From: Prorocentrum cordatum
Lineage: Eukaryota; Sar; Dinophyceae; Prorocentrales; Prorocentraceae
NCBI GenBank assembly: GCA_963575745.1
Contig: CAUYUJ010003681.1
Location: 127,501-191,500 of the forward strand
Reading direction: 5' to 3'
Length of the DNA: 64,000 bases
Within the stretch, counting starts at the first letter, position 1; each line of letters begins with the position of its first letter. The notes under the pieces are model-generated. The model worked only from the letters and a program-made list of their open reading frames with translations. It had not been told where the DNA came from and did not search any database. Made by a program: the position numbers and the translations under genes. Below are positions 31,292 to 41,904 of this stretch, piece by piece.

Positions 31292-31654
31292 GAAACAGAA
31301 GCCCCGCCCACGCCGCCGCGTTGAGCCGGATGCCTCCCTTATCGCACAGCTGCTCCTTCTACTTGCTGCTCTTGCTGCTCTCCGAAGCGCCGCTGACTGT
31401 GTCGCGCGACGTGCGCCATGCGCGAGACCAGGCATGCTGAGACCAGTGTTTGGACTCCGAGGGCGAGCCTGCCCGCGATCACCAGACAAGTGTCCAGAGT
31501 CGGGTTGTCCAGATGCCTACACGTGCGTTGGCGGCCAGGCACCAGCAGATTCGACGCAGAAGAGTTTCGGCGTCCCGGCGGGAACTTCAGTATCCAAGGC
31601 CAGGGCCGATGCCGCGACGGCGGGCAGGTTGCCACCGTGTGAGCGACCTTCTCT

Positions 31655-31834
31655 CCTTCTTTTTCTCTCTTTGTCACTCTCTCTCTCTCTCTTTCTCTCC
31701 ATCCCTCTATGTATGTCTCTAGTTGTTTATCTCTAACTCTCTTTTTCTCTTTCTGCCTCTCTCTCTCTCTCTCTCTCTCTCCCTTTTTGTTTTTTTTTTT
31801 TTTCTTTTCTCTCACTCTCTCTATCACCCGATAC

Positions 31835-31890
<56 letters not shown>

Positions 31891-31905
31891 GTATATATAT
31901 GTTTA
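31655..31905 (+). repeat. CT microsatellite followed by TA/GTATAT run
   Basis: CTCT repeats at 31660-31822, with a T-run at 31790-31805, then TA repeats at 31835-31900. Confidence 0.95.
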
Positions 31906-31964
31906 TATCTTAAGGACTTCGCCCTCTGCCGCCAGCCCCCTATTACTAATGCGGGCGGCTGCGC

Positions 31965-32645
31965 GGGGGTCTCCTTGGGGCCTCTTGGGGGTCTCCTTGG
32001 GGCCACTTGGGGGCCTCTTTGGGGTATCCTTGGGGCCTCTTGGGGGCCTCCTCGGGGCCTCTTGGAAACAATATTTTGGGCCTCTTGGTGGTATCCTTGG
32101 GGCCTCTTGGAGGCCTCTTGGGGGCCTCGTAGGGCCTCCATGGGGACCTTCTTGGGGCGTCCTGGGGCCCTCTCGGGCCGGAAAGGTCGAGTTTTCGGTT
32201 CGTGGACTCCCTCCTGGGCCTCTCTTGAGACTGTCTTAGGGCCCTTTTGGGCCGTCTGAGGCGCCTCTTGGACTGTCTTGCCTTGGGGCCATCTTCGGCC
32301 GTCGTGGGGCCGTCTCGGGTGCCTCTTGGGCCGTCATGCGTGCTTCTAGGGCCGTCGTGGGGCGATCTTGGGAACCTCTTGGTCCGTCTCGGAGCGTCGG
32401 AAAGCCGAAAAGGCGAGAAGGTCAAACACCTTCGAAAACAATAAGAACATGATTGGTTTTCCGGCTTCGTGGGACCCTCTTGGGAGGCCTCTTGGAGGCC
32501 TCTTGGGCCGTCTTGGAGCATCTTGGACCGTCTTGGGGCCATCGTGGGACGTCTTGGGGCCATCTTGAGCCGTCTTGGCCTCCCGAGGCTCTCTTCGGAG
32601 CCTCGTCGGGCAATCTTGGTGGCCTATTGGGCCGTTCTGGCCGCG
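31965..32645 (+). repeat. CTTGGG satellite block 4
   Basis: 12-bp GGCCTCTTGGGG steps (31970-32130) grade into 21-bp GCCTCTTGGGCCGTCTTGG(A/G)G monomers. One spacer at 32385-32472 (GAGCGTCGGAAAGCCGAAAA, GAGAAGGTCAAA, ATTGGTTTTCC). Confidence 0.85.
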
Positions 32646-32649
32646 CGGT

Positions 32650-35090
32650 GGCATCACCATGAGAATCCTGGGATGGCCCGGAGCAGCCCTTTGGCTGTTT
32701 GGTGGCGCGGCGGGACCCCTTAGCAGACAGTCAACAGGATGCAGGAAACAGGACTGGGAGACAAGAGGCCAAACAACAAATTACAACATATAACACATGA
32801 CAGCAGACCGCACACCTTCGCAGCCTTGCTTCCCTGGAGGGGGCCGGGCGGATGATATGTGTATAGAAACACAGGTAGTGCACTCACTTTGCGGTGCTTG
32901 TGGGGTTTCGAAAGGCTTGGTTTGGTCCTGCAGACTAAGCGACGCGCCGCGGGGGGCGGCGGTTCCCGCGGCGCTCGAAGTCAGCAGTGGAACAGGGAGT
33001 CCCGCACGCACGGGGCCCCACTACGGATCGGGTCCCACACGCGCGTCGGGTCCGACGCACGTTTGGTTCCAGGGGCGTTGGGCTGCTCACGCGCACACGA
33101 GCACACACGTGCACGCGGGAATGCGCACGCATGGTCTTCCAGATTTTGTGGTTCCAGCACGCGGCGTTCAACACGCACATTGGCTCTCACCCGCATGGGA
33201 TTTCACCGCTCTGTTGCAGTGCTTTTGTGTGGGGCACACGCGCTGGCATCGTTATTCGTGCAGGTGCACAGTTCCCTGCTAAGTTTGCTCATGCTGCCTC
33301 GTGCCGGCCTTTGTTTCATTGATTTTCGCGCTCCTCCGAGAAGTAGCATATGGGACGCGACTGATTTTCATTACTTAGTGTTGATGATCGTGGGGGCGAG
33401 CACATGTATACGCATCGTGGCGGGCATTGGGTTCGGCCTAGACATGTAGAGGGCATGTTGAAGGCAAAGCGCCAGCGACATGATTATGAGCACTGGGTCG
33501 GGAAAGGAGGAGGCAGGAGGGAGGCATACGTTAAAAAAAATGCCTTTCGGTATCCCCGTTTCCACGGGTATGCGATTACTGGGCGCCGTGACGATGTTGC
33601 ATCTCTTGTGGCGGTAAAGTGGTTAAGCCGAATACCAACCGAATAGCAATGTCGTCAGGGTGCACTTCCGTGGCGCTGATGGGACCTTGTGATTCGGAGC
33701 AGACGCAAGTTGTCAAGGCTGCTCCGCAAGAGGGGCGGCCGATCGCCTGCGCCTCTTGGCAATGAGGGGGCGATGGGCCGCGAGGTGTCGTTATACTTAT
33801 GATGTTTGCCGTTGGCCGGCCAGGCAGCCGGGTTCTCCCGAAGAGGTCGGTTGGGGCACGCGGTGGGCCTAAATCAGGCCGCGCACACGATTCTGCGATT
33901 GTGTGTGCGCAGGATCTCCGGGTATGCGCCCAGCAGTTGGCATCCGCATGTTCTGGGCGTCATTGCAAAAGAGAGATCCCGTTCTCAGGCCCATTGACCG
34001 GCTCTAGATTGGGACGGGATTTCTGGATGTGGGCGTCCCCCCAGGAGGTCAGCATGGCAGCACCAGAGTTGCGCATGGGCGCGCTGGACACGAAGGCTGA
34101 CCTGCAGGTCTCAGCCGCCTCCAGCGCGGGGGATCGCTGAGGGAAACACGAATCCTTATCCTCCTCATCTTCACCTTTTACTCTAACCGTTCTCCTGGCC
34201 ATCTGGCGCCTTCCCCTTTTCCTCCGCCACTTCCTCCTTTCATCTTTACCGTCATCATGAGGGTGCTCCTCCTCACCCTCCGTCTCCTCATGCCGCTGTT
34301 CTTGCTTTGTCAGTCTACGCCGCAAGTTACGCCGCCTCATCCCTCTCCTGCTCCTCATGTCGCGGCATCCTCCTGACGCGGCTATCTCGCGCGCCCATGC
34401 ACCCCGATCACGTGCACAACACCGCAAAATATGTTCATAGTTTTAGAAGGGCGATGGTGATGAGAGGGATGTGGGCCAGGATGAGGAGCACGTAGGAGTT
34501 TCCACTTTCGTTAGTTCACCGTCGTAATATTCATCATCTACTGTCTTGCTCGCAAGAGGATGTGCTCGTGTATCTTTAGGCTCGCGGAAGGCAGCGGACG
34601 TACAGGTTGCGCCCACTGAGGGTCTCTAGAGCGGACCACGGCAGGATTCCTGGGGACTCTAATTCCGCATGTTGCTGACCTCGTCACCTCCGAGCTGGTG
34701 CGAAACGGACTGCGAGACCACTCGCAGCGTGCCTCCCCTCAAGCGGCGCCCAGTCATCTGGCGATGTGTGTTTGTTTTCCCCGCGGGCCCCAGAGCTTTC
34801 GACCCGTTGCTTGCGCGTTGTTTTCCTGCCCATATCCACTTTTCATTCGCCCAGGAATCGAAAACGGCCCACGGATGCCGATAGCGAGGTCTGGATGACG
34901 TGTTCCTCGGCGCTGCATGGTAAGGCTTGGGGCTGCGCGTAGACAGCCTCCCCACGTAGTTCCAGCTGGCCCCAACAGGCCCCTCGAGTGGCCCCAGGCG
35001 GTTGTCTCAACACCCTTGCGCCGCCTCTGACGGCGCCCCTGGAAAGCTCTGCGCCCCTGGCTTGCGGTGTTGAGACCGCCGGACTACTCG
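32650..35090. other. Stretch with few features
   Basis: Mostly unique. One segment at 34010-34140 reads GRDFWMWASPQEVSMAAPEL and ends SAASSAGDR before TGA; it could be a terminal exon but has no partner. No repeats or RNA genes were recognised. Confidence 0.35.
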
Positions 35091-35094
35091 GGGG

Positions 35095-35171
35095 AGAAGG
35101 AAGAGGAGGAGGAGGAGGAGGAGGACGAGGAGGAGGAAAAGGAGGAGGAGCAGGAGGAGGAGGAGGAGGAG
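35095..35171 (+). repeat. GAG microsatellite that serves as LINE insertion site, left side
   Basis: The last 31 bases (35141-35171), including a single CAG interruption, are repeated exactly at 40311-40341 on the far side of the LINE. They are read as a target-site duplication. Confidence 0.75.
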
Positions 35172-35193
35172 TCCGTAGCCATTTTGGCTCAAG
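35172..35193 (+). other. Full-length dinoflagellate spliced-leader (DinoSL) sequence
   Basis: All 22 bases match the known DinoSL from TCCGTAGCC to GGCTCAAG. It lies exactly at the 5' boundary of the LINE insertion. The following 14 bases (CGGTTCGGCTCAGG) resemble a second, decayed leader. Confidence 0.9.
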
Positions 35194-35325
35194 CGGTTCG
35201 GCTCAGGCTTGGCCTCTTGGCGTGGGGGAGGCGCGCCCCTGCCAGCGAACCCACGGCCACTTCAGTCCCAGGGTTTTTCTCAGTGAGCTCCTGTTGGAGC
35301 ACTCCGCATTTCACATATCTGCCAG

Positions 35326-36456
35326 ATGCCTCCCAATGGGAAAGGCAAAGGCCAATCGGGATGGATTTGGAATGGTTCTCAGACTACTGTTACTTGTGGT
35401 ATGTGTGGTTGTGCCAAGAATCCAGCTCATTTCAAGTGGCGCTACCACTGCAAGGCCTGGCTCCCCAAGATCGGCTATGGGACACCCCCTCCTCTCGGCG
35501 GCAGCTGGGCGAAGGGCGACACTAAGGGGGCCAAGGACAAAGGTGGCGGCAAAGGCAATGGCATACAGCTCTTCAACCAGTTGGTCCAGGGAGCAGACAC
35601 CAATTTCAAGGACGTTCCCCCAGAGAATGCGAAAAAGGTTCTTTCAAGTGTGCTGGACAACGCCAGGGTCATCCGTGACTCCCCGATCCCAGCCAGCAAG
35701 ACCCTCCAGTCCACGGAATCAGAGATCAAGAAGCGGGAGGCCAAGATCCACAAATACGAGTTCCGCCAGGACCAGATCTTGGAGCAGATCGAGGCCCTTG
35801 AGCTGGAAGGCAAGGAGCTTCAATTCTCTATTGACAAAGAGGTGGAGGCCATCAATCTCGCTCGACAGCATGCAGCATCTAAGCTTCAATCTCATCACGG
35901 GTTGCCTACACCAGATTCGCTGGGAGACAACCTTCAAGCGTGGACAGAGGTCATCGGCCAGCTGGACAACGACTTGCGCCAGCATCTCGGCCAGCTCTAC
36001 CAGTCCGCGCTGGCCGGCATCAGCTCAGGCTCCGCCGACGTCTACTCGGCTGCCACCAACATGGCCTCCACGCTGCTGGCTCCCTCGGACAATACCGAGG
36101 AACGGAGGGCACAGCCAAACGGGGACGATGAAGGAGGAGGAGGAGGAGGAGAGAGGATGTCGCGTTGGCAGCAGCGAGAGAGCGGCAGACCTTTCCCCGA
36201 CACCTCCCCTGGTCGGTCCCTAGAGTACGAGGTATCCGATGATGATGACATGGATGAAGATCCAGGAGGATTGGAAGCTGCTGACCAGGGCCTTCATGGG
36301 GCCCTGGCGCAAGAAGGACTCCTGGATGGGCCCCAAGGGGCTAGGGTCTCTCGGGTCATTGCGAGGCACCTCAAGAAGAATACTCAGCCCCGCAGGCCAC
36401 CTTCAGGCCCATCGGCTGAGAGGGGTGAGCTGGACACACCGCCGCCGCGTGTTTAG
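35326..36456 (+). CDS. LINE ORF1-like protein, 376 residues
   Basis: Intact frame from ATG. Residues 22-45 contain CGMCGCAKNPAHFKWRYHC, a Cys-x2-Cys...Cys zinc-ribbon-like motif. Residues about 75-125 are charged. Residues about 130-185 (EIKKREAKIHKYEFRQDQIL, then EQIEALELEGKEL) are predicted to form a coiled coil. The C-terminal third is low-complexity with poly-Gly and acidic runs. In non-LTR elements ORF1 binds the element RNA; that role is inferred here from position and composition. The frame overlaps the endonuclease frame, suggesting ORF2 is read in the +1 frame. Confidence 0.75.
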   Translation: MPPNGKGKGQSGWIWNGSQTTVTCGMCGCAKNPAHFKWRYHCKAWLPKIGYGTPPPLGGSWAKGDTKGAKDKGGGKGNGIQLFNQLVQGADTNFKDVPPENAKKVLSSVLDNARVIRDSPIPASKTLQSTESEIKKREAKIHKYEFRQDQILEQIEALELEGKELQFSIDKEVEAINLARQHAASKLQSHHGLPTPDSLGDNLQAWTEVIGQLDNDLRQHLGQLYQSALAGISSGSADVYSAATNMASTLLAPSDNTEERRAQPNGDDEGGGGGGERMSRWQQRESGRPFPDTSPGRSLEYEVSDDDDMDEDPGGLEAADQGLHGALAQEGLLDGPQGARVSRVIARHLKKNTQPRRPPSGPSAERGELDTPPPRV

Positions 36457-36949
36457 CAGGGCTCGTCTCAGAGTCACAACCTTTAACGGTTCCTGTTGGT
36501 CGACCTGCAAGGAACTCCTACAGGACTCAAAGTGTGAAGTTGTTCTTCTCCAGGAACACAAGCTTCTGGCAGAAGGTCTCAGTTCAATGCAGTCTACTAT
36601 TCTGCGAATGGGATGGCATTCGGAAGCTTCTCCAGCTATTGTCAATACTAACGGTTCTGCCACAGGTGGAACAATGGTGTGCGTCAGGAAACATCTGGAT
36701 TCTTGGGGCTTCGACAAGAGCAACTTTTTTTCCTGGGCGTTTATCTGGGTGCTTTCTGCGAACAGCTAAGCTCGGGGTCATTCAGGTCTTCTCGGTTTAC
36801 CTGCAGGACCAGGTGCACATGAATGAACTAAATCGACGGGTCCTCAATAAGGTTTGGCCTCGGGTCTCTCAAGCTGGCACACCGCTTCTCCTGGGAGGCG
36901 ATTTCAACATGCCAGCATATTTGGTTTCGACGTATCAGCCGCTCGACTA

Positions 36950-37475
36950 ACCCCACCGGTGTACCATGCACGTCTCCTCGATCGCAAGGTGTGGCAACCC
37001 CACTGGTGCATCCTAGGAAGACCCATGCTCGCCCAACCCCGCCCGCGCATCCTACACGCCCCCTTTTCGCAAAGTGTTGTAAGCCCAACTGCTCAAACTC
37101 GCAGCTCCTGGTAATCACAACTGTTAGCACCACGCGCCCCCTGACCGCAAGGTGTGGTACTCCCTTCCAGTGGCCCCTACACTCTAGGCCTCCTGGGTGG
37201 GGTCGGAGTATATGGGGTCGGAGGATCGCGCCGTATCGTCAATGCATCGACGATGCGGCTCGATGTGGAGCCCATATTTCCCCACGCCAGCGCCGCCGAT
37301 GCATCGACGAAGTCGGCGTGCTGCTGATGCATCGCCGATGCATCGGCGATGCATTGGCGATGCGGCGCAATCCTTCGACCCCATCTACTCGGGCACCATC
37401 TAGGAGGGCTCTATACACGTATTCCCAATCGCAAGGTGCGGCAACCCCACTTGTGAAACCCACGCGTTTCTTTGC
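36950..37475 (+). repeat. 77-bp tandem array nested in the LINE endonuclease
   Basis: CGCAAGGTGTGGCAACCCCA-type units start at about 36993, 37069 (decayed), 37147 and 37429. The first gaps are 76 and 78 bp; the last gap is 282 bp, which equals one 77-bp unit plus the inserted MITE. Confidence 0.7.
37192..37405. mobile_element. MITE-like element, GATGCATCGG family, copy 2
   Basis: Inverted arms of at least 33 bp (GAGTATATGGGGTCGGAGGA at 37207 against the complement of 37360-37391), probably extending to CCTCCT at 37189 and AGGAGG at 37402. The interior matches 654-835, including the AGCCC-ATTTC box and GATGCATCGGC palindromes. It sits inside the 77-bp array, so it is the youngest layer. Confidence 0.75.
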
Positions 37476-37693
37476 AAGGTTAAATTTGGCTCTGTCATGC
37501 GGGTGCCATCAGCACATGCGCTCCTTCAGGGCGGCAACACCTCCACGATTGACTATTTTGTGCTCAGCCGTGTATTGGATGAGTGCGGCCCGACCTTGCA
37601 TGTGAATACGTTGTGGCACAAGCGCCCCCACCTTCCTGTCGAATTGAACATTGACAAGTGCATAGACGAGAGTATCTTAGATGAGGTGTATAT

Positions 37694-38300
37694 TTGGAAT
37701 GGTCTACACACGCATGGAATGAGCTGGTAAGTATCACGCAGACCGATCCACAAGCTCAAGGTCGCAGAGGAGGTCTCCCGCCTGAATTTCAAGATGTGCC
37801 TCTGCGCAAGGTGTTGGCTGCTAAGGCTTACGCCAAAGTATTTCCAGGCCGTGCGCTGCTATGGGTCTTTAACAGATTGCAGGAGATCGAGGCGCTACTG
37901 GTCAAGAGTGGACCGTACAAGCTCGACTCCTACCTCACCTCCCTCCTCCGACAGTTGTGGGAATTACCAGAGAAGGGGGGCCCTTTCGACGCTATTGGAA
38001 ACAGGGCATCAGTTCCTGGCCTCCTTGTTTGACATTGCCCGCGCCATTTTGATGAAGAGTTCTAATGCTATGCGAGTCTCACTGTTGGCGCCAGTTAACA
38101 GGTTTGTGCAAGCCTCACAAAGATGCCATCGTTCTGAGCACACTTTCCTCTCCGTTTCGAGCTGCCCATGAATCGGCGCTGAACTCTGTTGGTAAATCAT
38201 GGGCTGCTCGAGACAAAGGGCCGCTGAGTGATGCATTGTAATGGGTTCTCGAGGTAGTTTGGGCGATAGACAGTCCCTCCACTTTCACAACCTGCCAAGG
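37694..38300 (+). pseudogene. LINE ORF2 linker; reverse-transcriptase core missing
   Basis: 37694-38032 reads as a typical linker between endonuclease and reverse transcriptase (KVLAAKAYAKVFPGRALLWV, and PFRRYWKQ in another frame at about 37981). Where the palm domain should follow, only about 250 bases with stops remain, and no (F/Y)xDD box or other palm motif is seen on this strand. Inference: an internal deletion of roughly 1 kb. Confidence 0.5.
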
Positions 38301-38307
38301 TGATAAG

Positions 38308-38784
38308 TTGGTCCTCACTGAATGCCCCCCGTCGGTGGTCACTCAGACTTTTGTCGAGGACTTAACCAGCCAGAAGATTGCCGCAGTATTTCGGAAGAGG
38401 CTTGCGCCCTTGTCTCACCCCATTGCTCGGCAGGTAGAGGCAGAAGGATACTGGCTGCGTGCAGGCAAAAAGGTCTTCCACGGGAAATCTTTACCCAATG
38501 AACATAAGCATATTTTTAAACAGGTTCTTGCGGGGAACCTCCCCACTTGCGAAAGGCTCCACAAGTGGGGCTATGATGCGTCGCCTCTGCGTTTGTTCTG
38601 TCATGTGCCAGACACACCCTTTCATCGTATATGGGAGTGTGTCCATGGGGCTACTAAACGCAAGGAAGTTTTCAGTCCAGAGTTGATCCAGGACGCCCTG
38701 GAAGCTGGCCCTGGTCACCCACTCTTTGCTCACTTCCTTCAACTGCCCCCTCCATGCCAGAGGTGGCCCAGGACTGGGATTTAA
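38308..38784 (+). pseudogene. LINE zinc-binding segment normally C-terminal to reverse transcriptase
   Basis: Frame reads VLAGNLPTCERLHKWGY followed by FCHVPDTPFHRIWECV. The Cys-Cys-His-Cys arrangement with a preceding LP(T) box matches the zf-RVT type segment of plant and protist LINEs. It ends at TAA before the RNase H frame. Confidence 0.6.
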
Positions 38785-38787
38785 GAT

Positions 38788-39357
38788 TTGTGGGTGCTTG
38801 CTGTAACCCAGTCGACCCATTTCATTTCCCCCCCAGAGGCTTTTATCTTCACTGACGGGGGATGTGACGACCCTTCAAATTCGGAACTAGCTCGTGCAGG
38901 GGTGGCGGCAGTGGAAGCCGACATTGAGGGGAATCTCCTTCGTTCGATTTACTCCCCTCTCCCTCGAGATTTCCCTCAATCACCTGGAGATGCCGAGCAT
39001 TCAGCAGTGGCCTTGGCGATTCTCCGATCGCTTGACCCTGCTAGCAACACGTATCACTACGATTGTTCTGCCCTGGGCCAATTTGTCATTTGGACAGAGA
39101 AAGCCCTTGCAGGTAGAACCCCGCAAGCCAGATGCTGGATGCCGGCTGCGCGTGCGCTCGGTTCATCACCCACCCCTGCCATGTGTAAAGTGAAGGCCCA
39201 CCTACCAGAGGGGGAGGCCCAATATGGGATTGCATTATTCCATATTAAAGGCAACTCACTTGCAGATCACTTCGCAGGATTGGGAAAGAGAGCGCACGGC
39301 CGACCGCAGAATACGATAGATATCTACACTCAGGCTCTAGCTGAATATGAGAATTGA
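38788..39357 (+). CDS. RNase H domain of the LINE
   Basis: Catalytic pattern is present: FIFTDGGCDD (first Asp), GDAEHSAVALAIL (Glu), HYDCSALGQFV (Asp) and VKAHLPEG...KGNSLADHFAG (His and final Asp region). The length of about 160 residues fits RNase H type I. In LINEs it removes the RNA template. The frame is intact in itself but is separated from neighbours by stops, and a TGA (39355) cuts it off from the Cys-rich C-terminus that continues in the same frame. Confidence 0.75.
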   Translation: MWVLAVTQSTHFISPPEAFIFTDGGCDDPSNSELARAGVAAVEADIEGNLLRSIYSPLPRDFPQSPGDAEHSAVALAILRSLDPASNTYHYDCSALGQFVIWTEKALAGRTPQARCWMPAARALGSSPTPAMCKVKAHLPEGEAQYGIALFHIKGNSLADHFAGLGKRAHGRPQNTIDIYTQALAEYEN

Positions 39358-39384
39358 GTTATAGGAGCCTGTGTCGTTTTACAT

Positions 39385-39990
39385 GTGTGGCCGAAACCAC
39401 ATGATATTTTCGGGCAACTGGCCAGGCCAAGAAAGGCCCGCCGCCCCAGGTCCCAGGGGAAACCTCACCATCCTGTCTGGGCCGGCAAAGCTTTCCGCTG
39501 CCGTACTTGCCTCCGCAGATGCTCCAAGCAGAGCACATTTTCATGTGAAGCCCTAGCCCCAACCCTAGCAAGGCTTCTGCTCACGGGTGGGGGGAGAGGG
39601 CACCAATTACACTCATATCGAACTCAGGGAAGCGAGCTGCCTGTCATTTTCTGCGTTCTCTGTGGAAGGTTTGCTACACAGAAGACCAAAGGCCTGCTGG
39701 AGAATTGCCCCCGCCTAAAGAAGTCTGGGGAAAGGAACAAGCTCCTCCGAGGCCTCTTGCCAGGCACTTCTCTTTTGTTGGGCCCTGCCTTCCCTCTTTC
39801 GTTCCTCTGGTCCTCCCCTGGCCCCCCCCCTCCCCCACAGGGCCACGACCTCAGGAGAGCAGCCACCAGCCTCCACGGGAGGCCAGAGAGATGGATGCGA
39901 GTGCTGCTGCCCCTGCAGAAAGCCAGGAGCAGCCACTTCTCCAGTCCACTCAAGATGTGCTGCAGGCCCTTCCAGAGGAGGAAGACATAG
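39385..39990 (+). pseudogene. Cys-rich C-terminal end of LINE ORF2
   Basis: Same frame as RNase H. Contains HPVWAGKAFRCRTCLRRC and LPVIFCVLCGRFATQKTKG, then LLENCPR: two probable zinc-binding clusters. A Gly/Pro-rich tail follows. An alternative frame at 39705-40046 also stays open and ends SSAEPSGSV. Confidence 0.55.
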
Positions 39991-40046
39991 CCCTCCCGCG
40001 GCCTGCTGCCCGTGTAAGCTCGGCTGAGCCGTCGGGTTCCGTTTGA

Positions 40047-40310
40047 ATTTCTGGTCCTTGCTGTGCCCGCGTTCGCCACTGCCGAGGTTCCTCCTCTTTG
40101 CGGCCCGTGGCCAGCCCAGACCAGGTCAAGTAGCGGCAGCCCGTGACTTCGAGCTCAAAGGATGGGGGAAGTAGGGAAGGGAGTACCTTTTCGGCTGCTG
40201 CTACCGATCACTGTTTTGTTTGCCTTGGGAGTGGCGGCACTCCTGTCAGGGGATTGTGCAAAGGCCTAGCCGTATGATCACCCTGCTCAAGTCTTGAAGG
40301 TCTTGAAGGA
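40047..40310 (+). other. LINE 3' untranslated region and tail
   Basis: No gene. Ends in two TCTTGAAGG units directly before the GAG microsatellite. Confidence 0.6.
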
Positions 40311-40415
40311 GGAGGAGGAGCAGGAGGAGGAGGAGGAGGAGGGGGGGAGGGGGAGGGAGAGGCGGAGGAGGAGGCGGAGGCGGCGGCGGAGGCGAAGGGG
40401 GAGGGGAAACTGTTG
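40311..40415 (+). repeat. GAG microsatellite with right copy of the LINE target duplication
   Basis: 40311-40341 equals 35141-35171 base for base, including the CAG interruption. G-rich sequence follows. Confidence 0.75.
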
Positions 40416-41165
40416 GGGCCAGCCGGGAATGCCTGGGGGATGGTTTTCTGTACGCAGCCCGAAGTCTTGCCAGCGCTCCACCCACGTGTGCTGCCCTCAG
40501 GGCTACTGCTATCGATCGAGGATCTAGCCCACTGGCACAGGCTGAGCACAGGCGATCGCCCTGTTCGCAGCACCCCCCAAGCCTTTGTCGCGTGTTGGCC
40601 CGGGGTGCTGCTCGGGAGCCTCCAGCTCGTAGGTTGTTCGGGCATATCGCTTAGAGGCAGCGGATGCGAGTCCTCAGCGTTCTTGCCAGTCGGCCGTCGT
40701 CAGCGAAGTATTCGTGTGGCCGTCATCGGCTACGTGGCCCTTCGTCGAGCCGTAATTGGCGAAGCGATCATCAACGCAAAATGTTGCCTGATGTCTTTTC
40801 CTCAGATTCCTCAGGCAGGGTCCAAAGCTGAACCGGATGATGACGAACCCCGCCTACGGGCGCGGCCCCTTCTCCGCCTTTCTTGCGGACCGCTGTTCCT
40901 GATGCGACCCCTCCTCTTGCCGTCTCCCCTGGGCCTGGCATCCCTGTCGCCTGGCCCGGCTCGGCCGCCGGCACCCGTGGCCTCTGCCGCTGCTGCTGCG
41001 TCGAGGCGCGCTCATTCGGCCGCGCGGCTGGCGCCGCTCTATGGGCCGTGAGCCTGGGAAGTGCAGCGAGCGCCGTTGGGCGCTCCTCATTTTTGGTCAG
41101 TTCGGGCTCTCCATTTGGGCTCGACGTGTCAGTTCGGGCTCTCCGTTTGGGCCCCGCTTTGGTAC
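40416..41165. other. Stretch without a supported gene
   Basis: GC-rich open frames on both strands, Ala/Arg-rich products, no domain or repeat recognised. Confidence 0.4.
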
Positions 41166-41169
41166 CGTC

Positions 41170-41345
41170 GCGGGCGGGCCGTTTTGGGGGGCCTCTTGGG
41201 CGTCCTGAGGCCGTCCTGGGGCCCTCTCCTTGGGGGGCCTCTTGGGCGTCTTGAGGCCGTTTGGGGGGCCTCTTGGGCGTCTTGAGGCCGTCCTGAGACC
41301 CTTACGCCGTCGTTGGGCGATCTTGGGATGCCCCTGGGCCGCCTT
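41170..41345 (+). repeat. CTTGGG satellite block 5
   Basis: GGGGGGCCTCTTGGGCGTC(T/C)TGAGGCC units, no spacer. Confidence 0.8.
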
Positions 41346-41514
41346 GCACCGTTAGAACCTGGGTCGGAACGCCGTCGGGCGGCCCCTCGTGCGGAGGGCC
41401 CCCAGCGGGCGCCCTCGCCGGCGGGGGGGCCGCAGGCTCTCCTGGAGGGCGGGCGCGACCAGGCGACGACCAGGAGGCGGCGACCCGAGCCCGACCTCTC
41501 GTCTTCTCGCTTTC

Positions 41515-41530
41515 TCGCTCTCTCTCTTGC

Positions 41531-41565
<35 letters not shown>

Positions 41566-41629
41566 CGCACCCTCGTAATATTTTGTATGCTTGTTTGTCT
41601 CTTTCTCTCTCTCTCTCTATCCCGCTCTA

Positions 41630-41662
<33 letters not shown>

Positions 41663-41747
41663 GTTTCTCTCCTCATACATATATATACATATATATATAT
41701 CGCACACTCATCCTATGTTGTATGCTTGTTTTTATATTTCTCTGTCC

Positions 41748-41799
<52 letters not shown>

Positions 41800-41830
41800 T
41801 TCTCTCTCCTTCCCTCTCTTCATGTGTGTA
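41515..41830 (+). repeat. CT microsatellite with an internal TA run
   Basis: CTCTCT runs at 41525-41560, 41600-41672 and 41738-41820; TATA run at 41680-41700. Confidence 0.95.
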
Positions 41831-41904
41831 TACATATAGAAACTATGTCCACACAGGCACATGCACATGTTTTCTTTGTGCGTAGATGCGCACCAATCTG
41901 TGTA

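Larger units (their letters stand above)
36460..37700 (+). pseudogene. LINE endonuclease (EEP family), split by insertion
   Basis: Exonuclease-endonuclease-phosphatase motifs appear in order: VTTFNG (36475), VVLLQEHK (36539, catalytic Glu), then after a frame change near the T-run at 36724-36730, LLLGGDFNM (36885-36911), and after an insertion of about 0.5 kb STIDYFVLS (37542) and HLPVE (37630). The parts before and after the insertion are in the same frame. In active elements this domain nicks the target DNA. Here it is disrupted by at least one frameshift and the nested repeats. Confidence 0.7.
35172..40310 (+). mobile_element. Non-LTR (LINE-type) retrotransposon with DinoSL 5' end
   Basis: The element runs from DinoSL to a short tandem tail (TCTTGAAGG twice, 40292-40309) and is flanked by a 31-bp duplication in a GAG microsatellite. 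Parts in order: leader, ORF1 with a zinc-finger-like motif and coiled coil, apurinic-type endonuclease, a linker, a zinc-binding segment usually found after reverse transcriptase, RNase H, and a Cys-rich C-terminus. The reverse-transcriptase palm is not found. Frameshifts and a nested insertion show that this copy cannot move by itself. Confidence 0.85.
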
